Shown: positions 16,428 through 27,228 of the stretch, in pieces
Layout of the letters: every line of letters starts with the position of its first letter
How positions within the stretch are numbered: the stretch's first letter is position 1
NCBI GenBank assembly: GCA_030583665.1
Contig: CP129469.1
Span: forward strand, 186,001 to 250,000
Source: Candidatus Jettenia sp. AMX2
GTDB lineage: Bacteria > Planctomycetota > Brocadiia > Brocadiales > Brocadiaceae
Direction: 5' to 3'
Length of the DNA: 64,000 nt
The notes under the pieces: model-generated
Seen by the model: the letters and a program-made list of their open reading frames with translations, nothing else
Databases searched by the model: none
Told to the model about the DNA's origin: nothing
Translations under genes and position numbers: made by a program

Positions 16428-19400
16428 ATGATCAAAACTATGAAACTTAAATTCAAAAAACAAGACTTTCAGACCGAGGCTGTGAATGTAGTTGCAGACT
16501 GCTTTACCGGGCAGCCCAAGCATATCTTAAAATACCGTATTGATCCAGGAAAAACAGCAGATGGCAAGGGTCCAAGGCAGCTTTCTTTAAGCATGGAATC
16601 CGGCTTCAAAAATTATGAACTGGTTTTAACGCCTCTACAGATCCTTGAAAACATTCAGTCCGTACAGCGTCGGCAGAACCTGCATGTGTCCTCCAGGCTG
16701 GTCAGTACCAGTATCTGCCCTGTGAACCTGGATATTGAAATGGAAACCGGAACGGGAAAGACATATTGCTACATTAAGACTATGTTCGAACTGAATGAAC
16801 GGTACGGCTGGTCAAAGTTTATCGTCATGGTACCGTCGATACCTATCCGGGAAGGAGTATATAAATCCTTTGAGATTACCGCTGGTCATTTTTTGGAGCA
16901 ATACAACAAGCGTATCAGATTCTTTATCTACAATTCAAAACAGCTTCATCATCTGGAGCACTTTTCCTCAGACGGCGGTATTAATGTAATTATTATCAAT
17001 GTGCAGGCATTTGCTGCCAGGGGTAAGGATGCCCGTCGCATTTATCTGGAGCTCGATGACTTCCAATCCCGGCGTCCCATTGATGTGATAAAAAGCAATC
17101 ATCCGATTTTGGTTCTTGATGAACCGCAGAAGATGGAGGGCACGGTAACAACAAGGGCGCTTGAAGAGTTTAACCCGCTGGCCATCTTGCGCTATTCAGC
17201 TACCCACAAAACGGAATATAACAAGGTTTATCGTCTGGATGCACTGGACGCCTATCATCAGAAACTGGTAAAAAAGATTGCTGTAAGGGGAATTACGGTA
17301 AAAGGGTTTACCGGGACAAATGCCTATCTCTACCTCGAATCCATACAAATCTCAACATCAAAACCACCCGTTGCCAGAATGGAGTTCGAAGTAAGGCAAA
17401 AAACAGGTATAAAAAGGGTTGTCCGTCAATTGGTAAACAAGGATAATCTTTTTGACCTTTCCGGTGAACTGGAACAATACAGAGGTTTTGTCATTACTGA
17501 CATTGATGCAGTGAAAGACACGGTCAGTTTTACCAATGGTGTTGTCCTGGAAGCGGGGGAGGCTTCCGGCGATGTTAATGAGGCAACTATCCGCCGGATT
17601 CAAATTCGCGAGGCCGTCAAAGCTCATTTAGAGAAAGAACAATCACTCTTTAATAGGGGAATTAAGGTGCTTTCCCTGTTCTTTATCGATGAAGTGGCAA
17701 AATACCGTCGTTATGAAAATGGTGCCGAACAGCCCGGAGAGTATGCCATTATATTCGAAGAGGAATACAATACCGCATTAAACGAAATCCTGAAATCAGA
17801 AGAAACGCCATACACGCAGTATCTCAGGAATATAAAGACAAACAAGACGCACAATGGCTACTTCTCAATTGACAAGAAAACCAAGCAGATGGTAGATCCT
17901 ACGGTAAGTGCACGAAGCACGGAGACGGATGATGTGGACGCATATGACTTGATCCTGAAAGACAAGGAACGGCTATTATCCATGAACGAACCGGTACGTT
18001 TTGTTTTCTCCCACTCTGCATTAAGTGAAGGCTGGGACAACCCGAACGTCTTTGTTATTTGTGCGCTCAAATACAGTGACAGTACTATTCGAAAGCGCCA
18101 GGAAGTGGGGCGGGGTCTGCGGTTATGTGTTAATCAGGATGGCGACCGTATGGACAGCGGTACAAACGTACACGATAGTAACCTGCTGACAGTCGTTGCG
18201 GGAGAGAGTTACAAAGACTTTGTCAGTGCCTTGCAAAAAGAAATCTCTGAGTCTCTTTCTGAACGTCCCCGAAAAGCGGACAAGGACTACTTTACCGGAA
18301 AGGTTATTAAGACAACCGAAGGCGATATAACCATTACAGAAAAAATGGCAAACCAGATATGCCGCTACCTTATTAAGAATGATTATACCGATGACAATGA
18401 TGCGGTTACCCAGGCATATCATGATTCCAGGAAGAACAACACATTGGCCGATTTGTCGGAGGACCTGGTCCCTTATGCGCCGCAAATAATTCAATTAATT
18501 GACAGTGTATTCAGTGATGCCAGTTTGCCAGAGATTGATGATGGACGTAGGGTTAAACCGAATCCCTTAAATAAGAATTTTGAAAAGGCTGAGTTCAGGG
18601 CACTATGGAAAAAGATAAATCAGAAAGCCGCATATACTGTTCATTTTGACTCTGATGAATTAAAGAAGAAATGTGTGGCTGCCCTGAATAAGGAGTTGAA
18701 AGTAACTAAACTGCAATACACAATTCAACGGGGAGAGCAACGGGATTCGGTCACTCATAATGATTTAAAAGCCGGTGCTGGTTTTGAAGTCAGTGAGAGC
18801 CAGACGGATCATTTTTCTCATTCAGTTCATTCCGGAGTAAAGTATGATTTAATAGGAAAGATTGCTGAAGATACAAAACTTACCCGTGCTACCATTGCCG
18901 GGATACTGAAAGATATAAACGAATCGGTTTTCTCACAATACCGGGTTAACCCGGAGGATTTTATTCTGAAGGCAGGTACACTGATAAACGAACAGAAAGC
19001 TACTGTGATTGTGGAATATTTGGCTTACGATATGGTTAGAGACCGGCATGATCTTGATATTTTTACTGCAGAAAAACCCCGTGATGATTTTAGCAAGGCC
19101 ATGAAGACTGACCATCATATATATGACTATGTATTTACAGATTCTAATAATGAAAAGAAATTTGTAACTGAATTGGATAAAAGTGTTGAGGTAGTTGTTT
19201 ACGCAAAGCTCCCCCGTAGTTTCTTTATTCCAACTCCTGTGGGTGATTACAATCCTGATTGGGCAATTGCATTTAAAGAAGGGACCGTCAAACATATATA
19301 TTTTGTAGCAGAAACCAAAGGCTCCATGTCATCAATGGAATTGAGGAGGATAGAAGAATGTAAAATAGAATGTGCCCGTAAATTCTTTGCAAAAATCACT

Positions 19401-19463
19401 TCAGATCAGGTCAGGTACGACGTCATTGACAGTTATGGTAAATTGATGGAGTTGGTAAAGTGA
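16428..19463 (+). CDS. res: Type III restriction enzyme Res subunit (helicase-endonuclease)
   Basis: The protein is about 1011 aa. SF2 helicase motifs: Walker A METGTGKT (near residue 110), DEPQ box in [21 protein letters not shown], and the C-terminal lobe [16 protein letters not shown] and [10 protein letters not shown]. Near the C-terminus YNPDWAIAF followed by YFVAETKG is the PD...E-x-K endonuclease core of type III Res proteins. With Mod it would cut DNA with unmethylated, inversely oriented sites after ATP-driven sliding or translocation. ATG 16428 is the likely start (TTG one codon earlier, ATG 16443 also possible). Its upstream region is the right-hand repeat of the GxxExxY cassette, so no clean ribosome binding site is visible and expression may be affected. 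Confidence 0.93.
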   Translation: MIKTMKLKFKKQDFQTEAVNVVADCFTGQPKHILKYRIDPGKTADGKGPRQLSLSMESGFKNYELVLTPLQILENIQSVQRRQNLHVSSRLVSTSICPVNLDIEMETGTGKTYCYIKTMFELNERYGWSKFIVMVPSIPIREGVYKSFEITAGHFLEQYNKRIRFFIYNSKQLHHLEHFSSDGGINVIIINVQAFAARGKDARRIYLELDDFQSRRPIDVIKSNHPILVLDEPQKMEGTVTTRALEEFNPLAILRYSATHKTEYNKVYRLDALDAYHQKLVKKIAVRGITVKGFTGTNAYLYLESIQISTSKPPVARMEFEVRQKTGIKRVVRQLVNKDNLFDLSGELEQYRGFVITDIDAVKDTVSFTNGVVLEAGEASGDVNEATIRRIQIREAVKAHLEKEQSLFNRGIKVLSLFFIDEVAKYRRYENGAEQPGEYAIIFEEEYNTALNEILKSEETPYTQYLRNIKTNKTHNGYFSIDKKTKQMVDPTVSARSTETDDVDAYDLILKDKERLLSMNEPVRFVFSHSALSEGWDNPNVFVICALKYSDSTIRKRQEVGRGLRLCVNQDGDRMDSGTNVHDSNLLTVVAGESYKDFVSALQKEISESLSERPRKADKDYFTGKVIKTTEGDITITEKMANQICRYLIKNDYTDDNDAVTQAYHDSRKNNTLADLSEDLVPYAPQIIQLIDSVFSDASLPEIDDGRRVKPNPLNKNFEKAEFRALWKKINQKAAYTVHFDSDELKKKCVAALNKELKVTKLQYTIQRGEQRDSVTHNDLKAGAGFEVSESQTDHFSHSVHSGVKYDLIGKIAEDTKLTRATIAGILKDINESVFSQYRVNPEDFILKAGTLINEQKATVIVEYLAYDMVRDRHDLDIFTAEKPRDDFSKAMKTDHHIYDYVFTDSNNEKKFVTELDKSVEVVVYAKLPRSFFIPTPVGDYNPDWAIAFKEGTVKHIYFVAETKGSMSSMELRRIEECKIECARKFFAKITSDQVRYDVIDSYGKLMELVK

Positions 19464-19560
19464 AGGGGCAGGAGGTTCTATGATAGTTACGGCAACATTG
19501 ACATTAAATATAAAAAACGAGATAATGTTGTAAGTCCATTTTGTAAAAGTGAGCTGGAAA

Positions 19561-19747
19561 ATGAACATATCAACAGAAACACTTACAATATTCGTTTATC
19601 TGATTCCTGGTTTTGTATCAATATTTGCAGGCAAACTATCGGATATCAATCACGCATAGTTTCATTATATCATCTTTTAATAAAGATGAATTTCCCAAAG
19701 ATATTGTAAAACTGATTTATCAACTGGATAAATTTAGAGAAGAATGA
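19561..19747 (+). pseudogene. Decayed small membrane protein gene
   Basis: ATG 19561 opens a frame reading STETLTIFVYLIPGFVSIFAG, a plausible membrane segment similar to the start of LIPGF-type membrane proteins found in defence islands (DUF6338-like, by eye). It hits TAG after 32 codons. A shifted frame downstream reads NKDEFPKDIVKLIYQLDKF and then stops. Frame disruption plus recognisable pieces point to a dead gene. Confidence 0.4.
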
Positions 19748-20203
19748 AGATAAATAGTGTTAAAGTTAAGTGAGGAAAGAAGTACATTCCAGCTTGTTAA
19801 GAGTGGCATTAGAAATATTATTAAAATGAAAAATTTAGCTGTGCAGGATTTAGGTATTAATAATTTCTGTGATAAGCCGGTTGATTTTTTCATTTCCCCA
19901 ATTCGGAAGATGGCTTAATGCCATCCAGCAGGGTAAATCGTTCTCATTATTTATGTTATATCACCACCTACGGTTTTTGCTATTACCAATGGCGCTATCA
20001 TATCTGCGCCAGTATCTGTTAAAAATTCTCTTTAACTTACTTTCTGCCTCTGATCTGGTCATTTCAATTTTCACGTGCCCTATCTCCAATGTTCTCATTT
20101 TGTCAGGCAGCGCCCATTCTAACCTTGATTCGAAAATGTTATAAACAGTTAACGTCTTTTACCTGCGTAGGTACAGAACATTTACTCTCAGTATTTGCTA
20201 TTT
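19748..20203. other. Degenerate interval
   Basis: A minus-strand frame of about 45 codons starting near 20097 (MRTLEIGHVKIEMTRSEAES) looks protein-like but has no clear ribosome binding site or family. The plus-strand frame at 19869-20144 has poor composition and is not accepted. The interval appears to hold further decayed gene pieces. Confidence 0.3.
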
Positions 20204-21073
20204 TTATTTCTGCCATGTCCCTTTAACGTAGTCAGCAACCTTACGAAGAAGGTCCCGATTCTTTTCAATGAAATCACTATCACAGGTGAGCTTAAATTTG
20301 TTGCGCTTTTGTACAAATGAGATATTTTGTTCGTCCAGCAGTTTTGAAATTTCATCAAGATGCTCATCTGAGATACGGAAACCAAATAATGATTTTTTTG
20401 CGCTCCGTTTGTGGAACCAGAAGTAGTTATTCCCAAGAACCGTGATTGCAACATAGTTCTTTACAAAACGAACCGTAGGGAATTCGAACATATCTCCTAT
20501 AGTGTTGAGAAGTGATCTTGCTGCCTCGATAGTCCACGGCGCCTTCTTTTTCCAAAAAGCCTCGTCATATATTTCTCCGTCGCCCGTTCCATCGTCCGGT
20601 TCATCGTACGTGTCGAGTATTTTTGAGAAATGAAGAGACTTATTGCCTAACGATTCGATCATGTTTACTTGCACAGCAATGATTGGGATGGTTTGGCTCA
20701 ATAGCTGGACGACGTTGAAGAACCTTCGTGTAATACTCTCCGCTACGAGGACTGCGTAATGCTGCCGTTGAGGCCAACGCCTCTTTTCGTTGTCCCAATA
20801 TTCAATCGTGCGGATGATGTGTGTTTCATCTGTCTCTCCAAGCATAATTTCTACTTCGTACATAGAGTCATCTTCCGGGTTCTTGAGCAGTATGTCCAGC
20901 CGTCCGCCAAAGGACTGAATACGCTCCTTTGACACAGATTCAAGCTCACCGAGACCAAGACAGTTGGGATTATTGTAAATCTGGTAACGTAACCAGTATT
21001 CATCAAATCCCGCCTCGCGTATGCTTACAGTTGTTGCGATTGGTATTTCCACGTTTGTACTCCCAGTAAACAT
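20204..21073 (-). CDS. Probable PD-(D/E)XK nuclease-like protein of unknown role
   Basis: The 289-residue protein is intact. Residues about 53-75 read GGRLDILLKN...YEVEIMLGETD, a D...E-x-E/K-type arrangement as in restriction-like nuclease folds, followed by HIIRTIEYWDNEKRRWPQRQHYAVLVAE and a helical region. The C-terminal third (NYFWFHKRSAKKSLFGFRI) resembles DUF5655-like DNA-associated tails, by eye. No signal peptide or membrane segment. It stands alone between the R-M locus and the dead transposase. Such single-gene nucleases are frequent in defence islands, but no function can be assigned. Confidence 0.7.
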   Translation of the reverse strand: MFTGSTNVEIPIATTVSIREAGFDEYWLRYQIYNNPNCLGLGELESVSKERIQSFGGRLDILLKNPEDDSMYEVEIMLGETDETHIIRTIEYWDNEKRRWPQRQHYAVLVAESITRRFFNVVQLLSQTIPIIAVQVNMIESLGNKSLHFSKILDTYDEPDDGTGDGEIYDEAFWKKKAPWTIEAARSLLNTIGDMFEFPTVRFVKNYVAITVLGNNYFWFHKRSAKKSLFGFRISDEHLDEISKLLDEQNISFVQKRNKFKLTCDSDFIEKNRDLLRKVADYVKGTWQK

Positions 21074-21239
21074 TTATTTTTGTCTTTAATTGCCAGCATA
21101 GTATATAGTACAGAACCGGTTGTCAAACGAAAATCGCGTCAGATGTGATAAAACATCCGGGTATACCAAGGTATTACCCGACAAATATTGAATTATGCCT
21201 ATATCTTTTAGCTATTCGTAGTACCATCAGTGTCTTTAA

Positions 21240-21269
21240 CTATAATCATGACATCCCTTCGGGATTATG
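21240..21269. repeat. Copy 2 of the 30-bp palindromic repeat
   Basis: CTATAATCATGACATCCC followed by TTCGGGATTATG, one base different from the copy at 4445-4475. It lies about 100 bp upstream of the transposase remnant. Confidence 0.75.
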
Positions 21270-21371
21270 GCATTAAAGATAGAGAATATTTAAAACTTAA
21301 AATATTAACGGCGTTTTTACCAGAATTATGAAAATTTACCCACACAAAACTTAGAAGACCCTATATATTTA

Positions 21372-22536
21372 ATGCAATGTTATACACCAGATCATCGGAC
21401 AATCAGCGATTTCCGCAAGAACAACCTTAAAGAGATTGAGAAGTATTTTGTGGATGTCGTAAGGATATTCAGCACGTTAGGCTATACCAATGTAGGAAAG
21501 ATATACATAGATGGAACAAAGCTCAAAGGCAATGCATTAGCGAAGCGGACGAAAGACCGTGCTGGGTTTGAGAAATGGCTTTCGGAGATAGAGGAGGAAA
21601 TAACAACAGTATTAAAGGAAGCAGAAACTATCGACAATCGGGAAGACGAGACCTGTAAAATTAATCCGGAACAAGAGACATTGCAGAAGAAGTTATCAGA
21701 TCGTACCTATCTGAAAAAGAAGATACAAGAGGCGCTGGAGATAATGAAGGAGGAAGGGAAAGAAAAGATCAAATCTTACTGACAGGGATGCCAATCATAT
21801 GAAATCCGGGGGAAGTAAAGACATACGTCCCGGATATAACTGTCAGGCAGCGGTAACTGAAAGTGGGATTATCGTGGCAGCGGAACCAGTAACAGATGCG
21901 AACGACCGGAATCAATTGAAACCGGTAATAGAGCAGGCAGAGTCAAATACACAGGTAAAAGTTAAAGAAGTGGCGGCAGATAGTGGATACGGGAGTTATG
22001 CAAATTATGAATATCTGGAGCAAAGAGAAATAGATGGATATGTACCCGACAGTAATTGTCAACAATACAAATCGGGAGAGTACCAAAAAGAAGAACATCG
22101 GTATCACTACAGTAATTTTGTATATGATGAGATAAGTGATAGCTACGTATGTCCGGAAGGGAAACGATTACCATACTGGAAGACCAGAACAAATGAGACC
22201 GATAGCCGCAAGTGGAATCATAAAGTTTACAAGGGTACGGAGTGTGGGGCATAGAAGTCATTATGCACAAAGGTAAAGGTGAGAGAACTGCTAATAGATA
22301 TTCGCGAACCTCTTTTACAAAAGATGAGAAAAAAGTGGGTATCTGATGAAGGAAAGCGAAAATATTTTATGCGTCAGTATCTCATCGAACCAGTCTTTGG
22401 GCATTTGAAATTTAATATTGGGTATCGAAACTTTCTCTTACGAGGTCTGGAAAAAGTCCGTGCGGAATTTAATCTGATGGTTGGGTGGAATTTAAAAAAG
22501 ATGCTGAAAATGGGGATAAGGCCCTCAATAGTGTAA
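21372..22536 (+). mobile_element. Dead IS1182-family transposase (N-truncated, frameshift, internal stop)
   Basis: Three consecutive frames give parts of one DDE transposase. 21372-21782 has HRTISDFRKNN, YIDGTKLKGNALAKRT; 21799-22254 has GGSKDIRPGYNCQAAV, AADSGYGSYANYEYLE; 22279-22536 has FMRQYLIEPVFGHLKFNIGY. Between parts 1 and 2 a frameshift near 21765-21785 is repaired by reading NLTDRDANHMKSGG across the junction. Parts 2 and 3 are separated by a single TAG at 22252. The N-terminal domain expected before HRTISDF is absent, so the element cannot move by itself. I found no clear terminal inverted repeats. Confidence 0.88.
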
Positions 22537-22741
22537 GGTGATGCAAGGGAAACAAGCTTTCATTGGGTAGTTTCCTGTACTTTTTATCCTCCTGAGATAA
22601 AATTATGATTTAGATGGAAATATTTTAACCTTTTTTCTGATTTGTTTATATATTGCATTTAATTTATACACAATTTACCTTGTTTTTTATTTTTGTTTAT
22701 TTGCCATATTCCCGGACAACCTGTCAAGGTCTGACCCCTTC

Positions 22742-24568
22742 CTACTCAACGGTTACACTTTTTGCGAGATTCCGTGGTTTATCTACGTCGCAACCCCGCA
22801 TAACGGCCATGTGATATGCAAGCAACTGGAGGGGGATTACCGAGAGAATTGGCGTAAGGATGTCTGATGTTCTTGGTATGTAGAAAACATGATCGATTTT
22901 TGCCCCGATTTGATCGTCTCCCTCGGTGGCAATTGCAATTACCTTTCCTCCTCTGGATTTTACTTCTTCAATATTATTAAGAATCTTGCCATACACATTA
23001 TCTTTCGTGGCGATAAAAATCACAGGCATATCTTTATTAATGAGGGCAATGGGGCCGTGTTTCATCTCAGCAGCGGGGTAACCTTCCGCGTGAATATACG
23101 ATATCTCTTTCAGCTTTAACGCACCTTCCAGCGCAACAGGATAATTGTATCCTCTCCCTAAATAAAGGGCATGTTCACTGTCTTTATAGAGCCTAGCAAG
23201 TGCAAGGATGTCCTCTTCCATACTAAAGATAGTTTGAATCTTTTCAGGTATGAGCAGGATGTCTTTCACGGTGTTGAAACGTATGGGTGATGATGGATTT
23301 CTCAGGTTCAGCAGATAGTGGGTAAAGAGATATAACGCAGTAATCTGTGCTGTGAATGCCTTGGTGGATGCAACGCCGATTTCCGGGCCGATGTGCAGAT
23401 ATATCCCGCAATCAGCCTCTTTTGCGATGGTACTGCCGACAGCATTGCAAATGGAAAGTACTCTGGCACCTTTCAGTCTGGCTTCCCGCAATGCGGCAAG
23501 GGTATCTGCCGTTTCTCCCGACTGGCTTATAGCAAGTACAAGGGTTCCTTCTTCGATTACCGGATTCCGATATCGGAATTCAGATGCGTATTCAACTTCG
23601 ACCGGTATGCGTACGAGTTCCTCCAGCATGTATTCGCCGACAAGTCCCGCATGCCATGAGGTTCCGCAGGCAACAATAATGATACGTTTTGCTTCACGAA
23701 GCTCTTTCTCATAAGGGATCAATCCTCCTAATTTTATTGATCCGGTACGGTTATCTACTCTTCCACGCAGAACGTTCTGCAATGCCTGAGGCTGTTCATG
23801 GATCTCCTTGAGCATAAAATGCTCATAGCCTCCCTTTTCTACCATGTCTATGTTCCACAATATTTCCTCAACCTTTTTATGAGTACGGATGTTTTGCATG
23901 GTCCTGGTCTCATAGTGGTTTTCAGAAAGGATAGCAATTTCATCGTCGTCCAGATAGATCACATCACGGGTATGTTCCAGCGAGGCAGAGACATCGGATG
24001 TTATAAAGTATTCATGATTTCCAATACCAAGGAGCAAGGGGGAACCCCTCCTTGCCGCCACGATTTTCCGGGGATTTTTTACAGAAATCACAGCAATTCC
24101 ATAGGTACCCTCGACTTCTTTCAGTGCCTCCATAACGGCTGTTTCCAGATTTTCGTTGAAATATTTCTCGATAAGGTGGGCTAATACCTCGGTATCTGTC
24201 TGGCTTTTGAAGATATGACCTTCCCTTTCCAGCTTTAATTTTAAATAATCGTAGTTTTCTATGATTCCATTATGAACCACAGCAATCTCATTATTGCAAT
24301 CACTATGCGGATGAGCGTTTTCTATCGTAGGGGTTCCGTGGGTTGCCCATCGGGTATGAATGATCCCTACCTGCGTACAAAAGCTGTTTCCGAGGAGTTT
24401 TTTTTCCAATTCTGCAATTCTTCCAACCGCTTTCTCATATTTCAAAGTGCCGTTTTCGATAAAAGCTATTCCGGAAGAATCATATCCCCGGTACTCAAGT
24501 CTTTTAACACCTTCAAGCAGTATCCCGATTGCTTCTTTTCTTCCTATATATCCAACAATTCCGCACAT
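22742..24568 (-). CDS. glmS: Glutamine-fructose-6-phosphate aminotransferase (isomerising)
   Basis: Makes glucosamine-6-phosphate from fructose-6-phosphate and glutamine, the entry step to UDP-GlcNAc for peptidoglycan and lipid A. The start is ATG 24568, because MCGIVGY puts the glutaminase nucleophile Cys at position 2 after Met removal; the frame extends 5 codons further upstream. Domains: class II glutamine amidotransferase (1 to about 220; HTRWATHG, HNGIIENY), then two SIS domains (about 285-420 ACGTSWHAG, SQSGETADT; 455-590 GRGYNYPVALEGALKLKEISY, HAEGYPAAEMKHGP). Complete, 608 aa. No glmS ribozyme is apparent upstream. Divergent from lpxD. Confidence 0.97.
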   Translation of the reverse strand: MCGIVGYIGRKEAIGILLEGVKRLEYRGYDSSGIAFIENGTLKYEKAVGRIAELEKKLLGNSFCTQVGIIHTRWATHGTPTIENAHPHSDCNNEIAVVHNGIIENYDYLKLKLEREGHIFKSQTDTEVLAHLIEKYFNENLETAVMEALKEVEGTYGIAVISVKNPRKIVAARRGSPLLLGIGNHEYFITSDVSASLEHTRDVIYLDDDEIAILSENHYETRTMQNIRTHKKVEEILWNIDMVEKGGYEHFMLKEIHEQPQALQNVLRGRVDNRTGSIKLGGLIPYEKELREAKRIIIVACGTSWHAGLVGEYMLEELVRIPVEVEYASEFRYRNPVIEEGTLVLAISQSGETADTLAALREARLKGARVLSICNAVGSTIAKEADCGIYLHIGPEIGVASTKAFTAQITALYLFTHYLLNLRNPSSPIRFNTVKDILLIPEKIQTIFSMEEDILALARLYKDSEHALYLGRGYNYPVALEGALKLKEISYIHAEGYPAAEMKHGPIALINKDMPVIFIATKDNVYGKILNNIEEVKSRGGKVIAIATEGDDQIGAKIDHVFYIPRTSDILTPILSVIPLQLLAYHMAVMRGCDVDKPRNLAKSVTVE

Positions 24569-24933
24569 ATGATTTTCTCCCAAAAGTTAGTTTGTGGAAG
24601 TATCGTATCATCCCTGAAGCAGACATTCTCAAACCAGAAATTCAGAATGAATAGATATTCAGAATAATGGTATGAAATTACAGATGTATCCCGTTGCATA
24701 AGAGGTAACTTTTATAGAGTTGAACGGTAAATGACATGGCACAAGAACCAATTATTTTACTGGAACTAATTACAGAAATAGAACTTTTCAGTATTTTGAT
24801 TGTCTTTCGGTAAACGGTCTCTATTATTGTTTTTTTGGTGAATTTGTCAATAGAAAACTTCGTTTGACTCTGATTCGCAGTTATGGTACGATGCCCTTTT
24901 TAATATGAGTACTGTTAGAAATTCGGCAAATTT
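24569..24933. other. Divergent intergenic region between glmS and lpxD
   Basis: About 365 bp separate the two divergent starts. A sigma70-type promoter for lpxD is visible at 24864-24892. For glmS I see no strong promoter hexamers. No coding frame is credible here. Confidence 0.6.
24864..24892 (+). promoter_or_regulatory. Sigma70-type promoter for lpxD
   Basis: TTGACT, 17-bp spacer, TACGAT. Transcription would start about 35-40 nt before the lpxD ATG at 24934. Confidence 0.6.
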
Positions 24934-25950
24934 ATGAAATATACACTAGGTCAGATTCAATCTGTTATTGGTGGAAAAATTGTCGGTAATGCAGATATTG
25001 TTATTACCGGTGTTGCCGGTATTGAAACTGCAAAAGAGGGGGATATTACCTTTGTTAAGGATACTTCCGTAATTCCCCTGTCCCTTACAACCAGCGCTTC
25101 TGCAGTGGTTGTACGCCAAGAGATTCAGGCGCTTAAAAAACCGCAAATTATTACAGAGAACCCATTCCATGCCTTTATCAAATTGATGCATGTTATAGCC
25201 CGTGAGAGATATGGGCGTCCGGCCGGCATGCATCCAACAGCTATTATTAGTGAAAAGGCTGCTATCGGAAAAGAAGTTTCCATAGGCGCCTGCGTTATTG
25301 TTGAAGATTATGTAAAGATAGGAAACGGTGTTACTCTTTATCCGCATACTTTTATTGGTAGAGAAAGCTGTATTGGTGACGGGTCCGTTATCTATGCAAA
25401 TGTAACCATTCGGGAGGGGGTCACTCTTGGGAAGCGGGTTATTGTTCACTGTAACAGTACCATTGGAGATGATGGATTTGGTTATCTTCAAGCAGACGGC
25501 GTCCATACCAAGATACCACAGATAGGAACAGTTGTGATCGGGGATGACGCTGAGATTGGTTCCATGGTGACAATTTGCCGTGCTACGCTTGATAAAACGG
25601 TTATTGGAAACGGAGTGAAAATAGATAATCATTCACATATTGCACACAATGTTGTTATAGGAGATAATACCATGCTCATCGCTTATGCAAAGATTGCGGG
25701 AAGCACAAAAATCGGAAAAAATGTTATGATTGCCGAGGATGTAGGCATTACTGATCATGTAACTATCGGTGATAATTGTGTTATTGGTGGGGGTTCCAAC
25801 GTATATAAAAGTCTGGATCCCGGCACTATGGTGTGGGGTTCCCCGGCTAAACCGATTAATGAAGAAAAACGAATTCAGGTATTAATCAGAAAATTGCCGC
25901 AAATGTATAATACGATAAGGAAATTTATGAAAAATCACCATGCTGAATAG
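24934..25950 (+). CDS. lpxD: UDP-3-O-(3-hydroxyacyl)glucosamine N-acyltransferase
   Basis: Third step of lipid A synthesis: acylation of UDP-3-O-acyl-glucosamine from 3-hydroxyacyl-ACP. The 338-residue protein has the N-terminal LpxD uridine-binding domain (TGVAGIETAKEGDITFV) and a long left-handed beta-helix of hexapeptide repeats (about 110-300; GVTLYPHTFIG, IGDDGFGY, KIDNHSHIAHNVVIG, with the catalytic-type His in NHSHIAHN). Presence of lpxD indicates that the organism makes lipid A, as expected for anammox planctomycetes with an outer membrane. Convergent with fabF, 32 bp apart. Confidence 0.96.
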   Translation: MKYTLGQIQSVIGGKIVGNADIVITGVAGIETAKEGDITFVKDTSVIPLSLTTSASAVVVRQEIQALKKPQIITENPFHAFIKLMHVIARERYGRPAGMHPTAIISEKAAIGKEVSIGACVIVEDYVKIGNGVTLYPHTFIGRESCIGDGSVIYANVTIREGVTLGKRVIVHCNSTIGDDGFGYLQADGVHTKIPQIGTVVIGDDAEIGSMVTICRATLDKTVIGNGVKIDNHSHIAHNVVIGDNTMLIAYAKIAGSTKIGKNVMIAEDVGITDHVTIGDNCVIGGGSNVYKSLDPGTMVWGSPAKPINEEKRIQVLIRKLPQMYNTIRKFMKNHHAE

Positions 25951-25982
25951 TATTTTCACCGAAAACATATTTTTTCTTAGTT

Positions 25983-27227
25983 TTACAGTTTACTTAAAAT
26001 AATGCTTGCATTATGTCCGCCGAAACCAAACGAATTGGAGAGAACCCTCTTCACCTCTTTTTCCCGGGCAATGTTGGGAGTGAAATCCAGTCCCATACAT
26101 TCAGGGTCTGGTGTTTCATAATTAATAGTTGGAGGAATCACTCCTTCTTTTATTACCAGGGCGGAAATTACAATTTCAACACTTCCTGCAGCTCCCAGTT
26201 GATGACCAAGCATTGATTTTGTGGAGCTGATGGGGATTTGCGGGGCATAATGGCCGAAAACCTTTTTAATGGCTTTTGTTTCAATGATATCACCCAAAGG
26301 GGTAGAGGTTGCATGTGCGTTGATATAATCAATTTTTTCCGGATTGCACCGGGCATCTTTCAGGGCACTCATCATACATTGTGTAGCACCATTTCCGTCT
26401 TGCTCAGGTGCTGCAATATGGTATGCATCGGCATTAAGCCCGTAACCTGATATTTCTGCATAAATGTTCGCACCTCGTTTTTTTGCAATCTCAAGAGCTT
26501 CAACAACAACAACGCCGGCACCTTCAGAAATAATAAAACCATCCCTGTTCTTATCAAACGGACGGCTGGCTTTCTGAGGGATATCATTCCGGGTTGAGAG
26601 AGCTTTCATGGCGCTGAATCCACTCGTAGCCAAAGGCGTAATAACCGCTTCGGAACTTCCTGTGATCATGACATCGGCATCTCCTCTTTGAATAATACGG
26701 ACAGCCTCACCGATAGCGTTAACGCCCGTAGTGCATGCTGTTACCAAAGCATAATTTGGCCCTTTGAGTCCGAATCGTATTGCAATCTGTGCAGAAGCGG
26801 CGTTAAGCATCAGCTTAGGAATCAGGAAAGGAGATACCCTTGAAGGTCCTTTGTTCAGAAGGATTTTATGCTGTGTTTCGAGCTCCTGCAGCCCCCCCAT
26901 ACCAGAGCCGACCAAGACCCCTGCCTTTGTTTTATCGCAGGTATCTAAATTGAGTGATGCGTCTTTTGTTGCATAAATAGCGGCAACGACTGCGAATTGT
27001 GCAAAACGGTCCAATCGGCGTGCTTCCTTGGCGTCAAACCATTCGGTTTCGTTAAAATCGCTGGCCTCTCCACCAAATTTTACCTCAAAATTTGAGGTGT
27101 CAAACAAAGTGATAGGTTTAACACCGCTTTTTCCTTCGCACAATGCAGGCCAGATTCGATTTATTTCGAGTCCCAGTGGAGTAACTGCGCCGATACCTGT
27201 AATGACAACCCTTCGCCGTTCCTGCAT
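25983..27227 (-). CDS. fabF: 3-oxoacyl-[ACP] synthase II
   Basis: Condenses malonyl-ACP with acyl-ACP during fatty-acid elongation. The 414-residue protein has the KAS II triad: Cys in VTACTTGVNAIGEA (about residue 165), His in NAHATSTPLGD and His in STKSMLGHQLGAAG. ATG 27227 follows GAGGAACATACATAAT, and the stop of acpP is only 1 bp upstream. Last gene of the rpmF-plsX-fabH-fabD-acpP-fabF operon. Anammox bacteria make ladderane lipids through an unknown variant of this pathway; nothing in this copy departs from ordinary FabF. Confidence 0.96.
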   Translation of the reverse strand: MQERRRVVITGIGAVTPLGLEINRIWPALCEGKSGVKPITLFDTSNFEVKFGGEASDFNETEWFDAKEARRLDRFAQFAVVAAIYATKDASLNLDTCDKTKAGVLVGSGMGGLQELETQHKILLNKGPSRVSPFLIPKLMLNAASAQIAIRFGLKGPNYALVTACTTGVNAIGEAVRIIQRGDADVMITGSSEAVITPLATSGFSAMKALSTRNDIPQKASRPFDKNRDGFIISEGAGVVVVEALEIAKKRGANIYAEISGYGLNADAYHIAAPEQDGNGATQCMMSALKDARCNPEKIDYINAHATSTPLGDIIETKAIKKVFGHYAPQIPISSTKSMLGHQLGAAGSVEIVISALVIKEGVIPPTINYETPDPECMGLDFTPNIAREKEVKRVLSNSFGFGGHNASIILSKL

Positions 27228-27228
27228 A

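Noticed and set aside
8578-19463. DISARM or BREX system
   Set aside because: There is an SNF2 helicase and a methyltransferase, but no DUF1998 (DrmB), DrmA, PglZ, BrxC or Lon-type protein. Mod and Res are clearly type III.
24569-24700. glmS ribozyme upstream of glmS
   Set aside because: I could not see the expected conserved core; the upstream region is short and A+T-rich.
24946-25632. 228-codon minus-strand frame opposite lpxD
   Set aside because: Asn/Ile-rich antisense shadow of the hexapeptide-repeat gene; lpxD is certain.
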